NCBI GenBank assembly: GCA_017437785.1
Contig: JAFRXH010000011.1
Span: 49,109-113,108 of the forward strand
Source of the DNA: Lachnospiraceae bacterium
GTDB taxonomy: Bacteria > Bacillota > Clostridia > Lachnospirales > Lachnospiraceae
DNA length: 64,000 bases
Reading direction: 5' to 3'
This document shows, in pieces, positions 53,310 to 62,211 of this stretch; the stretch's first letter is position 1; each line of letters opens with the position of its first letter. The notes beneath the pieces were generated by a model that saw only the letters and a program-made list of their open reading frames with translations, did no database searches and had not been told where the DNA came from. The position numbers and the translations under genes were made by a program.

Positions 53310-53552
53310 ATGGAAGCAGCAAGCGCACAGGTAAACAATCTTGTATCATTATTGGACGGCTATGCAACTAAGGGCGGTCATCATCTTAACGTAAATGTAC
53401 TTAACCGCGACACACTTCTGGATGCACAGGCGCATCCCGAAAATTACCCCCAGCTGACCATCAGGGTATCCGGCTATGCAGTTAATTTCATCAAGCTTAC
53501 ACCCGAGCAGCAGGCGGATGTTATCAGCAGAACTTTCCACGAAGCTATATAA
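53310..53552 (+). CDS. grcA: GrcA-like autonomous glycyl radical protein
   Basis: The 80-residue protein equals the C-terminal segment of pyruvate formate-lyase: [17 protein letters not shown], then [16 protein letters not shown] with the radical glycine Gly55, and [13 protein letters not shown]. GrcA (YfiD) supplies a fresh radical-bearing end to oxygen-damaged PFL. Escherichia coli GrcA is 127 residues, so this copy is almost the bare domain. A strong ribosome site (AAAGGAGGAGAG) and its own promoter argue against a decayed pfl remnant. Its transcription may be set by the Crp/Fnr protein next door. Confidence 0.9.
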   Translation: MEAASAQVNNLVSLLDGYATKGGHHLNVNVLNRDTLLDAQAHPENYPQLTIRVSGYAVNFIKLTPEQQADVISRTFHEAI

Positions 53553-53576
53553 TACAGCGTTCCCCCCTCATTTTAA

Positions 53577-53607
53577 AGGGCTGCGCTTTGCGCAGCTCTT
53601 TTTTTAC
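53577..53607 (+). terminator. Rho-independent terminator of grcA
   Basis: AGGGCTGCGC (53577-53586), loop TTT, GCGCAGCTCT (53590-53599), followed by eight T. One G-T pair. Confidence 0.92.
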
Positions 53608-53616
53608 TCCTTGCCA

Positions 53617-53642
53617 GGCCTGAGGACGGTTCTGCTCAGGCC
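53617..53642. repeat. GGCCTGA...TCAGGCC hairpin with internal GGACGGTTCT
   Basis: GGCCTGA (53617-53623) pairs with TCAGGCC (53636-53642); the loop contains GGACGGTTCT, the core of the repeat motif seen at 53696 and 63964. It is probably a truncated copy of the same repeat family. Confidence 0.6.
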
Positions 53643-53695
53643 GGGCATTTGCCTCCTGCCGGGACGGTCCCCCAACCGGTCATCTGCCTCCCGCC

Positions 53696-53992
53696 GGGAC
53701 GGTTCTCTGTATTATACGTATTACCACCGGCCAGATATGCAGGCAGAGGCATCGGGCACCATTGGAGTGAGGCCGCTGTTTTGTGACCGGGGTATGCCTG
53801 GTAGGGATGGACCGCCACGGATGGCGGGACAAGGTCGATAGTGGATACGGATATCCACTATCGACCGGTCCCGGACGGTTCCGTTATGTAGATCCCGGTC
53901 GCATAAAACAGCGAGCCAAACGGAACCGGTGACCGTGCCCTGTCTGCATATCCGTCCGGTGGCTTATTGAATGGGAGCAGAGAACCGTCCCC
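53696..53992. repeat. ~300-bp long imperfect hairpin element (MITE/REP-like)
   Basis: The ends are GGGACGGTTCTCTG (53696-53709) and its complement CAGAGAACCGTCCC (53978-53991). Inside, 53724-53760 matches the reverse complement of 53928-53962, and 53775-53791 that of 53894-53912. The centre is a perfect 14-bp stem (53834-53847 with 53852-53865, loop CGGA). The whole piece could fold into one long hairpin. No protein-coding frame of note is present. The size and shape fit a non-autonomous palindromic repeat. The class of mobilising enzyme is inferred, not seen. Confidence 0.8.
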
Positions 53993-54114
53993 GGGGAAAG
54001 CAAGGGCTGCCCGGGGGGACCGTATGCAGTGGGGGAGGACCGGCTGAGAGGAACCTTCCCGGTGGGGCAGATCAACCCGGGGGGCGGCCCACGGTTAGGC
54101 AGCGGCGGGGGCGC

Positions 54115-54143
54115 TTGCGAAGGGAGCGCGCTTGTGTTAGAAT
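54115..54143 (+). promoter_or_regulatory. Promoter of the bactofilin gene
   Basis: TTGCGA (54115-54120), a 17-base spacer, and TAGAAT (54138-54143), immediately after the repeat-rich interval. Confidence 0.55.
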
Positions 54144-54164
54144 GTAGCGGCGAGGTGAATGAGA

Positions 54165-54635
54165 ATGGAAAAGTCGATTATACCCAAGGGGATGAAGATC
54201 ACCGGAGATGTGGTGAGTGACGGGGATCTGCAGATCGCCGGGGAAGTGAACGGAAATGTAAGCATAGACGGAACCTTAGAGCTTAACGGTTCTGTTAAAG
54301 GCGAGAATATAAAGGTGGGAAGCGTGGAGCTGACCGAGGGCACCATTCAGAGCAATATAGAGTGCCGGGAACATATAGGCATCGGCAAGGGCGTGACTGT
54401 GATCGGTAATATCAAGGCCGGCGATGCCGAAGTGAACGGTGCAGTCAGGGGCGATATCGACGTGGCACAGAACCTGGCAGTGGGATCGACTGCAGTGGTG
54501 GAAGGCGAGGTAATGTGCAAGAATATAAATGTGGATCTGGGTGCGGTGTGCGATGTGAATTTAAAGCACGGCGATTCGGACCACAGGGCGGCTGCCTTCT
54601 TTGAAGAGTATTTGAGAGGCAAAGCGGATGAATAA
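54165..54635 (+). CDS. Bactofilin family protein
   Basis: Bactofilins are beta-helical cytoskeletal polymers that help shape, stalk or septum formation. The 156-residue protein consists almost wholly of short beta-helix rungs (GDVVSDGDLQIAGEVNGNVS, VKGENIKVGSVELTEG, GNIKAGDAEVNGAVRGDIDV) with a short helical tail. ATG 54165 is favoured because GAGGTG is about eight bases upstream; ATG 54159 is too close. Its own promoter and terminator make it a single-gene unit. Confidence 0.92.
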   Translation: MEKSIIPKGMKITGDVVSDGDLQIAGEVNGNVSIDGTLELNGSVKGENIKVGSVELTEGTIQSNIECREHIGIGKGVTVIGNIKAGDAEVNGAVRGDIDVAQNLAVGSTAVVEGEVMCKNINVDLGAVCDVNLKHGDSDHRAAAFFEEYLRGKADE

Positions 54636-54642
54636 CGATAAG

Positions 54643-54672
54643 GGCCTTCCGGATAACGGAAGGCCTTTTGTT
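54643..54672 (+). terminator. Rho-independent terminator of the bactofilin gene
   Basis: GGCCTTCCG (54643-54651), loop GATAA, CGGAAGGCC (54657-54665), then TTTTGTTT. Confidence 0.88.
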
Positions 54673-54691
54673 TAAAGATATCCAAAAGTGC

Positions 54692-54721
54692 TGGACTTAT
54701 GAGCGCTATGTGTGGTATAAT
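54692..54721 (+). promoter_or_regulatory. Promoter of the tig-clpP-clpX-lon-engB genes
   Basis: TGGACT (54692-54697), an 18-base spacer, and TATAAT (54716-54721), preceded by TGG as a partial extended -10. The leader to tig is about 55 bases. No CtsR-type or CIRCE repeat was seen. Confidence 0.55.
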
Positions 54722-54778
54722 CTCGCAGTGTGTGCCGTGAAGCGGCAGGAAATGTTTATTTCAGGAGGAAAGATCGTA

Positions 54779-56059
54779 ATGAGCGTACAGTTGGAGAAGT
54801 TGGAACACAATATGGCGATGCTGACAATCGAAGTACCCGGTGAGGACTTTGAGAATGCGGTAGAGAGAGCTTACAAGAAGAATAAGAACAAGATAAATAT
54901 ACCCGGTTTCCGCCGCGGAAAGGTTAGCCGTATGGTGATAGAGAAGATGTATGGTAAGGATTTCTTCTATCCCGATGCAGCAAATATAATCATTCCCGAA
55001 GCATGGGAAAAGGCATATGATGAGTGCGAAGAGGAGATAGTTTCCTCACCCGAGATAGATGTAGTTACACTTGAGGTTGGCAAGCCCTTTGTATTTACCG
55101 CAAAGGTTGCACTTAACCCCAAGGCTACCCTTAAGAAGTATAAGGGGCTTCAGGTTGAGAAGTTTGATACCGAAGTTACCGATGAGGATGTTGAAAGCGA
55201 GATCAAGAAGGAGCTCGAGGCTCAGGCAAGAATGGTCAGCGTTGAGCGTGAAGCAAAGGATGGCGATCAGGTAATACTTGATTACGAAGGCTTTGTAGAC
55301 GGAGTGCCTTTTGAAGGCGGAAAGGGTGAGAATCATCCCCTTACTCTGGGCAGCAATTCCTTCATCCCCGGTTTCGAGGAGCAGATCGTAGGCAAGAAGG
55401 CTGAAGAGGACTTTGATGTTAACGTGACCTTCCCTGAGGATTATCATGCAGAGGAGCTTAAGGGGAAGGCAGCTGTATTCAAGTGCCATGTACATGAGAT
55501 AAAGGAAAGACAGCTTCCCGAACTTGATGAGGATTTTGCTGATGAGAAGGGCTTTGACAGCGTAGATGAGTATAAGGCAGACCTGCGCAAGAAGCTTGAG
55601 GATCGTAAGGCTAAGGAAGCACGCAATAAGAAGGAAGAGGCTGTAGTAGATAAGCTCGTTGAGCAGGCAGAAATGGATGTTCCCGAGGCTATGATCAACA
55701 CCGAGACAAAGAGATCCGTTGATGAGTATGCACAGCAGCTCAGATATCAGGGACTTTCAATGGAACAGTACTTCATGTTCACAGGTCTTACCGAGGAGAA
55801 GCTTATGGAGCAGTCCAGACCCGGTATCGAGAAGCGTATCAAGGGCAGGATAGCACTGGAAGCCGTAGCAGAAGCAGAGAAGATCGAAGCGACCGATGAA
55901 GACCTTGATAAGGAACTTGCTGATATGGCAGAGCAGTACAGAACAGAAGTTGATAAGCTCAAAGAGATGATGGGAGAGCCCGAGCTTAAGATGATCAGAA
56001 AAGACATCCGCATCAGAAAGGCTCTTGACTTCGTAGTGGATAAAGCAAAAGAAAAATAA
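54779..56059 (+). CDS. tig: Trigger factor (ribosome-associated chaperone)
   Basis: ATG 54779 follows AGGAGGAAAGATC; longer in-frame starts run into the promoter. The 426-residue protein has the ribosome-binding signature GFRRGKVSR (N-terminal domain), a PPIase FKBP-type domain (about 155-235; GDQVILDYEGFVDGVPFEGG) and a C-terminal helical cradle. It holds nascent chains and isomerises prolyl bonds. The placement before clpP and clpX is classic. Confidence 0.96.
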   Translation: MSVQLEKLEHNMAMLTIEVPGEDFENAVERAYKKNKNKINIPGFRRGKVSRMVIEKMYGKDFFYPDAANIIIPEAWEKAYDECEEEIVSSPEIDVVTLEVGKPFVFTAKVALNPKATLKKYKGLQVEKFDTEVTDEDVESEIKKELEAQARMVSVEREAKDGDQVILDYEGFVDGVPFEGGKGENHPLTLGSNSFIPGFEEQIVGKKAEEDFDVNVTFPEDYHAEELKGKAAVFKCHVHEIKERQLPELDEDFADEKGFDSVDEYKADLRKKLEDRKAKEARNKKEEAVVDKLVEQAEMDVPEAMINTETKRSVDEYAQQLRYQGLSMEQYFMFTGLTEEKLMEQSRPGIEKRIKGRIALEAVAEAEKIEATDEDLDKELADMAEQYRTEVDKLKEMMGEPELKMIRKDIRIRKALDFVVDKAKEK

Positions 56060-56089
56060 AATGACCGATATTATCGGACGGAGGTTATG

Positions 56090-56716
56090 ATGGAACACAC
56101 GATTTATAATGATCTGGTACCTTATGTCGTTGAGCAGACAAGCCGCGGCGAGCGTACTTATGATATTTATTCAAGACTGTTAAAGGACAGGATCATTTTC
56201 CTGGGAAATGAAGTTACCGAAGTTACAGCCAGCCTGGTAGTGGCCCAGCTGCTTTTCCTTGAGGCAGAGGATCCCGAGAAGGATATACAGCTGTATATCA
56301 ATTCTCCCGGAGGTTCCGTGACCGCAGGTATGGCTATCTACGATACCATGCAGTTCATAAAGTGTGACGTTTCCACCAACTGCATAGGTATGGCTGCCAG
56401 CATGGGAGCATTCCTTTTAGCAGGCGGTACAAAGGGCAAGCGTTACGCACTTCCCAATGCCGAGATAATGATCCATCAGCCTTTGGGCGGTGCCAAGGGT
56501 CAGGCTACAGAGATAGAGATAGCTGCCAAGCATATACTGCAGACCAAGGAAAAGCTTAATAAGATCCTGGCAGAAAACTGCGGACAGCCTTATGATGTGA
56601 TAGCTGCCGATACCGATCGTGATAACTGGAAGACAGCTGAAGAAGCAAAGGCTTACGGGCTTATAGATGAGGTCATCTATAAGAGGCCTGATGAAAGTGA
56701 TAAGAAGGATAAATAA
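56090..56716 (+). CDS. clpP: ATP-dependent Clp protease proteolytic subunit
   Basis: The 208-residue serine peptidase has Ser104 ([14 protein letters not shown]), His129 (MIHQPLGG) and the later Asp in [11 protein letters not shown]. Two ATGs overlap (56087, 56090); the second sits six bases from GGAGG. It forms the barrel that ClpX, encoded next, feeds. Confidence 0.97.
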   Translation: MEHTIYNDLVPYVVEQTSRGERTYDIYSRLLKDRIIFLGNEVTEVTASLVVAQLLFLEAEDPEKDIQLYINSPGGSVTAGMAIYDTMQFIKCDVSTNCIGMAASMGAFLLAGGTKGKRYALPNAEIMIHQPLGGAKGQATEIEIAAKHILQTKEKLNKILAENCGQPYDVIAADTDRDNWKTAEEAKAYGLIDEVIYKRPDESDKKDK

Positions 56717-56718
56717 TA

Positions 56719-58038
56719 ATGGCAGGTAAGATGATAGATTCAAGAAAGGCAAAGTGCTCTTTCTGCGGCAAGACTCCCGATATGGTGCGGCGCATGATAT
56801 CGGGACCGGAAGGTATATATATATGCGATGAGTGCGTGGGTATATGCTCCGACATAATCGCCGAAGAAGATGAATTTCCTTACGAGGATGAAGAGGGCGG
56901 ATCGAAGGTAGTACCGGAGATAAATCTTTTGAAACCCAGGCAGATAAAGGAATTCCTTGACGGTTATGTAATAGGTCAGGAGGAGGCTAAAAAGGTGCTT
57001 TCCGTGGCTGTATACAACCACTATAAGCGTATCATGGCTCCCAAGAAGAAAGATGATGTGGAGCTGCAGAAATCCAATATCATCATGGTTGGACCTACCG
57101 GATCGGGTAAGACCTATCTGGCACAGTCGCTGGCCAGGATACTGGGCGTACCCTTCGCTATTGCCGATGCTACGACTCTTACGGAGGCAGGTTATGTGGG
57201 AGAAGATGTTGAGAACATACTCCTTAAGCTGATACAGGCAGCCGATGATGATATAGAGCGTGCGCAGTACGGCATCGTTTATATCGACGAGATAGATAAG
57301 ATAACAAAGAAGGGTGAGAATGTATCCATCACCAGAGATGTATCGGGTGAAGGCGTACAGCAGGCTCTGCTTAAGATCGTAGAAGGCACACTGGCATCGG
57401 TTCCGCCTCAGGGAGGCAGGAAGCATCCCCAGCAGGAGCTCCTTCAGATCGATACCACAAATATACTCTTTATCTGCGGCGGAGCGTTTGACGGTCTGGA
57501 AAAGATCATCGGCGACAGGCTCAACAAAAAGGCTATAGGTTTTAAAGCCGAGCTGCAGTCAAAGAAGGAAGAGGATATATCAAAGCTTCTCCATTCGGTA
57601 ACTCCCCAGGATCTGATCAAGTTTGGTCTGATCCCCGAGTTCGTAGGACGTCTGCCGGTTGGCGTGACGTTGGATGGACTTGACAGGGATGCGATGATAA
57701 GGATACTCAAAGAACCTAAGAATGCACTGACCAAGCAGTACAAGCGTCTGTTCGAGATAGATGAAGTCGATCTGGAGTTTGAAGACGATGCACTGGAAGC
57801 TATAGCCGATAAGGCAATTGAAAGGAAGATAGGCGCAAGAGGTCTCCGCTCCATACTTGAGAACACCATGATGGACGTTATGTACGAGATACCTTCCGAT
57901 GATACCATAGGAAAGGTGACCATCACTAAAGCGTCCGTTGATGACGGTGCCAAGCCCGAGATAACACACAGGGATAAAAAGCCCGAAAAACAGGAGGGCA
58001 AGCTGGATAAGCTTCTTGATCGGAGAAAACACGCCTGA
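56719..58038 (+). CDS. clpX: ATP-dependent Clp protease ATP-binding subunit ClpX
   Basis: The 439-residue unfoldase has the N-terminal C4 zinc finger (CSFCGK, then CDECVGIC), Walker A GPTGSGKT, Walker B VYIDEIDK, the substrate loop region with [11 protein letters not shown], and the [20 protein letters not shown] stretch (seen in parts). Length is normal. It lies two bases after clpP. Confidence 0.97.
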   Translation: MAGKMIDSRKAKCSFCGKTPDMVRRMISGPEGIYICDECVGICSDIIAEEDEFPYEDEEGGSKVVPEINLLKPRQIKEFLDGYVIGQEEAKKVLSVAVYNHYKRIMAPKKKDDVELQKSNIIMVGPTGSGKTYLAQSLARILGVPFAIADATTLTEAGYVGEDVENILLKLIQAADDDIERAQYGIVYIDEIDKITKKGENVSITRDVSGEGVQQALLKIVEGTLASVPPQGGRKHPQQELLQIDTTNILFICGGAFDGLEKIIGDRLNKKAIGFKAELQSKKEEDISKLLHSVTPQDLIKFGLIPEFVGRLPVGVTLDGLDRDAMIRILKEPKNALTKQYKRLFEIDEVDLEFEDDALEAIADKAIERKIGARGLRSILENTMMDVMYEIPSDDTIGKVTITKASVDDGAKPEITHRDKKPEKQEGKLDKLLDRRKHA

Positions 58039-58044
58039 TGGTTT

Positions 58045-60438
58045 ATGAGAAAGAAAAAGGATAATACAGTAAATACACAAAATACAGCAAGCAACATGCC
58101 GGTGGTCATCATAAGGGATCTTACTCTTTTCCCCGGCATGAGCCTGCAGTTCGATCTGGATCAAAAAGCGGCGGTCAAAGCAGTTGAGGCCGCCCTTATT
58201 TCGGATCAGAGGATTTTTCTGATCAAAAATACCGCAGATGCGGAAGCGGAAGAAAAGCTTGCACCCATCGGAACGGTGGCGGCGGTGCAGCAGGTATTAA
58301 AGATCGGAAACGGTGCCATGCGCGTTCAGTTAAGCGGTGAACTGCGCGGCAGTATCAAGAGTCTTGACCGTGATTCGGCGGCATATATCACAGCTGATAT
58401 AGATACGATAAGCGATAAAGAAGAAAGAACGGATAAAACGGAGCGAAGAGAAGCGCTGCGCCGGGAGCTTATTGCCGCTATGACCGACTATGCCGGTGAG
58501 CTTGGTGGCCTGGATCCGCGCTTTTTGATGGGGCTGGGGCGGATAAAGGAAATCGGGGCCCTGGCTGATAAGATCAGTGCCAATCTGCCGCTTGATGATG
58601 AGGAACGCCAGAATATCTTAAATACGGTCAATGTTGACGAGCGCAGTGCAGAACTGCTCAAATCCCTTGCGAAGGAGATGCTGATAGTAAAACAGCGCAA
58701 GGAGATAAGTGAAGAGATAAGCCGCCAGGTGGACAGCCACCAGCGTGAATATATATTGCGTGAGCAGATGGCTTATATCCAGAGTGAGCTGGATGAGGAT
58801 AATGAGGAGGCTTCGGAGACCGAACAGTATAAGAAAGCTGTTGAGGAACTCAAGGCACCACAGGAAGTTAAAGACAAGCTGGCTAAAGAGATAAGGCATA
58901 TGGAACTTGGCGGTTTTTCAAATCCCGAAAATGCCACCTTGCGTTCATATATCGAGACTTTGCTTGAGCTGCCCTGGGATAAGACTACGGAGAGCTTCGA
59001 AAAGCCGGTTGATATAAAGAATGCCAGGATGATCCTTGACCGGGATCATTACGGCCTTAAGGAAGTCAAGGAGCGTGTGCTTGAGTATCTGGCAGTACGC
59101 AGCCTGACGAAGAAGGGTGAGAGCCCTATACTGTGTCTGGTGGGCCCGCCCGGAACAGGCAAGACTTCCGTGGCACGTTCCATAGCAGAGGCTACACAGA
59201 GGCCTTACGTAAGGATCTGTTTGGGCGGAGTAAGGGATGAGGCCGAGATAAGAGGCCACAGAAAGACCTATGTAGGCGCAATGCCCGGGCGCATCACTGC
59301 CGGGCTTAAGCAGGCTGGGGTAAAGGATCCGCTGATGCTTCTGGACGAGATCGACAAGATGAGTGCGGATTATCACGGAGATACCGCATCGGCCATGCTC
59401 GAGGTCCTTGATTCCGAGCAAAATAAGAATTTCCGCGATCATTATGTGGAGCTGCCGATGGATCTGTCACAGGTGCTCTTTATAGCTACTGCTAATGATG
59501 AATCAACTATCCCCAGGCCTCTTTTAGACCGCATGGAGATAATAGAAATAGCGGGATATACAGCTAACGAGAAATTCCATATCGCAAAGGAACACCTGGT
59601 AAAGAAAGTGTTTGAGCGTAACGGTATAGAAGCTTCTGACCTTAAGATAAGCGATGGTGCGATCAAAAAGATCATCGAATGCTATTGCCGTGAAGCGGGG
59701 GTACGTGAGCTGGAGCGTGAGCTTGACAAGCTCTGCCGCAAGGCTGCCGTAAAGACCCTTGAAATGAGAGGAAAGCGCGGACCTAAAAAGGATAAGGGAG
59801 TGCTTAAGGTCACGGATGAAAACCTTGAGGATTACCTGGGCAAGATCCGCTTCCCCAAGGAGCATTTAAACGGCAGGAATGAAGTGGGTATCGTGCGCGG
59901 CTTAGCCTGGACCAGCGTGGGCGGCGATACGCTGCAGATAGAGGTGAACATCATGCCCGGTAAAGGCGAACTCTCACTTACCGGCCAGCTTGGAGACGTA
60001 ATGAAAGAATCTGCTCTTGCGGGACTTTCCTATGTCCGCAGTGTTGCGCCGGATTATAATGTGGCTGATAATTACTTCCAGGAGCATGATATACATATAC
60101 ATATTCCCGAAGGCGCGGTGCCCAAGGACGGTCCCAGTGCCGGCATCACCATGGCTACCGCCGTACTCTCTGCCGTTACCGGAAGGAAGGTGCGCCGGGA
60201 TCTGGCTATGACGGGGGAAATATCATTAAGAGGACGCGTAATGCCCGTGGGCGGTCTTAAGGAAAAGATACTGGCAGCAAAGATGCTGGGTATAAAGACC
60301 GTACTGGTACCTTTTGAAAACAAAAGGGATGTGGAAGAGATAGACAAAGAGATCACCGGAGGCCTGGAGATCCTTTATATGAAGGATATGGATGAGGTGA
60401 TCGAAAAAGCTTTTTATGAGAGAAAGAAGAGGGCATGA
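58045..60438 (+). CDS. lon: ATP-dependent Lon protease
   Basis: The 797-residue protein has the N-terminal LonN domain (about 18-200), a coiled-coil, the AAA+ module (Walker A GPPGTGKT; Walker [11 protein letters not shown]) and the peptidase domain with the Ser698 (KDGPSAG)-Lys741 ([10 protein letters not shown]) dyad. It degrades misfolded and regulatory proteins in the cytoplasm. The stop codon overlaps the start of engB. Confidence 0.97.
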   Translation: MRKKKDNTVNTQNTASNMPVVIIRDLTLFPGMSLQFDLDQKAAVKAVEAALISDQRIFLIKNTADAEAEEKLAPIGTVAAVQQVLKIGNGAMRVQLSGELRGSIKSLDRDSAAYITADIDTISDKEERTDKTERREALRRELIAAMTDYAGELGGLDPRFLMGLGRIKEIGALADKISANLPLDDEERQNILNTVNVDERSAELLKSLAKEMLIVKQRKEISEEISRQVDSHQREYILREQMAYIQSELDEDNEEASETEQYKKAVEELKAPQEVKDKLAKEIRHMELGGFSNPENATLRSYIETLLELPWDKTTESFEKPVDIKNARMILDRDHYGLKEVKERVLEYLAVRSLTKKGESPILCLVGPPGTGKTSVARSIAEATQRPYVRICLGGVRDEAEIRGHRKTYVGAMPGRITAGLKQAGVKDPLMLLDEIDKMSADYHGDTASAMLEVLDSEQNKNFRDHYVELPMDLSQVLFIATANDESTIPRPLLDRMEIIEIAGYTANEKFHIAKEHLVKKVFERNGIEASDLKISDGAIKKIIECYCREAGVRELERELDKLCRKAAVKTLEMRGKRGPKKDKGVLKVTDENLEDYLGKIRFPKEHLNGRNEVGIVRGLAWTSVGGDTLQIEVNIMPGKGELSLTGQLGDVMKESALAGLSYVRSVAPDYNVADNYFQEHDIHIHIPEGAVPKDGPSAGITMATAVLSAVTGRKVRRDLAMTGEISLRGRVMPVGGLKEKILAAKMLGIKTVLVPFENKRDVEEIDKEITGGLEILYMKDMDEVIEKAFYERKKRA

Positions 60439-61052
60439 TGAAGATAGTCAAAGCGGAGCTTGAAACGGTATGCGGTATCACCAGTAAGCTTCCTGATAAT
60501 CTGCTGCCGGAATTTGCCTTTGCGGGTAAGAGTAATGTGGGGAAATCCTCTCTTATCAATGCTCTTATGCAAAGGAAGAGCCTGGCGCGGACTTCTTCGC
60601 AGCCCGGTAAGACACAGACCATAAATTTCTATAATGTCAATGATGCGCTTTACTTAGTGGATCTGCCGGGGTACGGCTATGCGAAAGCGGGAGCGGCTGT
60701 TTCCGCCAAGTGGGGAAAGATGGTAGAGCGTTACCTGCATTCATCCAAACAGCTTAAAAATGTATTCCTGCTGATAGATATACGGCATGAGCCGTCTGCG
60801 AATGATAAGCAGATGTACGAATGGATACTGGCGCAGGGGTACGAGCCGCTGATCATCGCGACCAAATCTGACAAGATCAAGCGCAGCCAGCTGGAAAAGC
60901 AGAAAAAGATCGTCAGGGAAGGGCTGGGTATGAAAAAAGACGGCATTCTGATCGCTTTTTCAGCCGAGACCAAGGCCGGCAGGGATGAGATTTACGACTT
61001 GTTGTGCAAAAGCGACATAGAAGGCTTGAAAAAATCCGAAAATAATATATAA
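60438..61052 (+). CDS. engB: Ribosome biogenesis GTPase EngB/YsxC
   Basis: The 204-residue GTPase has G1 GKSNVGKSSLIN, G3 DLPGYGYAK and G4 TKSDK, and helps mature the large ribosomal subunit. ATG 60438 overlaps the lon stop (ATGATGA), giving coupling. The lon-engB pairing is widespread in Firmicutes. Confidence 0.96.
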   Translation: MKIVKAELETVCGITSKLPDNLLPEFAFAGKSNVGKSSLINALMQRKSLARTSSQPGKTQTINFYNVNDALYLVDLPGYGYAKAGAAVSAKWGKMVERYLHSSKQLKNVFLLIDIRHEPSANDKQMYEWILAQGYEPLIIATKSDKIKRSQLEKQKKIVREGLGMKKDGILIAFSAETKAGRDEIYDLLCKSDIEGLKKSENNI

Positions 61053-61053
61053 T
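61026..61053 (+). promoter_or_regulatory. Promoter of the DHH phosphoesterase gene
   Basis: TTGAAA (61026-61031), a 16-base spacer, and TATAAT (61048-61053), overlapping the engB 3' end. Confidence 0.6.
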
Positions 61054-61098
61054 ATGGTTGGCGAAATGTGCCAAATAATTAAGTGAGGGTATTGGCTT

Positions 61099-62094
61099 AT
61101 GGCAATGAGACTTATCACAAGATCTGATTTTGACGGGCTTGCGTGTGGAACTCTGCTTCTGGAGGCCGGGGTTATCGATCATTGGAAATTCGTACATCCC
61201 AAGGATCTGCAGGACGGACTCATCGAGATCGATGAGAATGACTGCCTGGCTAACGTGCCTTTTGTTGAAGGCTGCGGCTTATGGTTTGATCACCATTCCA
61301 GCGAGTTTGAACGTAACGAGCTGGAGGGCAAGTATAAGGGAGAGAGCAGGATCACTCCTTCATGTGCCCGTATCATATATGAGTATTACGGTGGTGAGGA
61401 GAGATTCTCACATTTCGATGATATGATGGTTGCTGTCGATAAGGTGGATTCAGGTAATCTTACCATCGACGAGATACAGAATCCCGAGGGCTGGATACTT
61501 GTGGGACTTTTGATGGATCCCCGTACCGGTCTGGGACGCTGGCGTAATTTCACCATTCCCAACTACCGCCTGATGGAGGTGCTGATGGAAGCATGCCGCA
61601 CCATGACCACCAAGGAGATATTGGCACTGCCCGATGTAGTGGAACGTATCGAGGTTTATCATGAGCAGGCGGCCAAGTTTAAGGAAATGGTAAAGGCTCA
61701 TACCAGAGTTGAGAATAATGTGATCATATCGGATCTGCGTGGTGTCGACCCCATTTACTCGGGCAACCGTTTCATGATCTACAGCATGTATCCGGAGCAG
61801 AACGTATCCGTATGGATCGTCAGCGGTAAGGGCGGTCAGGGCTGCTCGTGTGCTACCGGATACAGTATACTGAACAAGACTTGCCATGTGGATGTAGGCG
61901 CGCTGATGCTTAAATACGGCGGCGGCGGTCACAGAAAGGTAGGTACCTGCCAGTTTACCAACGAGACCATGGATATAAATATCCCGATGCTTTTAGATGA
62001 CCTGGTTCATTACGACGAGCTCTTCCCCGACGGGGTTGTCAACAGTGACAAGAACAAACCGGTAGGCATTGTGATACTGAGTAACAAAGAGTGA
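61099..62094 (+). CDS. DHH/DHHA1 family phosphoesterase
   Basis: The 331-residue protein has the first metal motif RSDFDGLACG (about 7-16), the DHH motif WFDHHSSEFE (about 69-78), and the C-terminal DHHA1 motif GGGGHRKVGTCQF (about 273-285). Related proteins are RecJ, NrnA (oligoribonuclease/pAp phosphatase) and c-di-AMP phosphodiesterases; the exact substrate is open. It lacks membrane helices and PAS/GGDEF parts, so it is not GdpP. A terminator follows. Confidence 0.87.
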   Translation: MAMRLITRSDFDGLACGTLLLEAGVIDHWKFVHPKDLQDGLIEIDENDCLANVPFVEGCGLWFDHHSSEFERNELEGKYKGESRITPSCARIIYEYYGGEERFSHFDDMMVAVDKVDSGNLTIDEIQNPEGWILVGLLMDPRTGLGRWRNFTIPNYRLMEVLMEACRTMTTKEILALPDVVERIEVYHEQAAKFKEMVKAHTRVENNVIISDLRGVDPIYSGNRFMIYSMYPEQNVSVWIVSGKGGQGCSCATGYSILNKTCHVDVGALMLKYGGGGHRKVGTCQFTNETMDINIPMLLDDLVHYDELFPDGVVNSDKNKPVGIVILSNKE

Positions 62095-62101
62095 TCTTAA
62101 G

Positions 62102-62150
62102 ATAAAGAGCAGGGCCGGGAAATACCCTCCCGGCTCTTTATATTTTTACT
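62102..62150 (+). terminator. Rho-independent terminator after the DHH gene
   Basis: ATAAAGAGC (from 62102) pairs with GCTCTTTAT (ending 62142), with a GCCGGG/CCCGG inner pairing, then TTTTTACTG. Confidence 0.75.
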
Positions 62151-62211
62151 GAATAATATTTGATCTGGCGGAAGAATGACAGCTCTTTCACAGACCTGAT
62201 CGGAACGGGAT

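Larger units (their letters stand above)
53553..54164. other. Gene-free GC-rich interval between grcA and bactofilin
   Basis: About 610 bases without a convincing gene. It holds the grcA terminator, the small GGCCTGA hairpin, tandem copies of GCCTCCYGCCGGGACGGT (near 53651 and 53686), the 300-bp palindromic element, and a G-rich stretch (53990-54130, including CCGGGGGGCGGCCC). Base composition is higher in GC than the surrounding genes. Short frames inside have no ribosome site and no recognisable product. Confidence 0.8.

Noticed and set aside
53310-53552. GrcA-like gene considered as a broken pyruvate formate-lyase end.
   Set aside because: It has its own promoter, strong ribosome site, natural N-terminus and terminator, and no pfl remnant upstream.
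53476-53841. 121-codon frame after grcA running into the repeat interval.
   Set aside because: It starts inside grcA in another frame, reads through the terminator and the palindromic element, and its product is repeat-derived.
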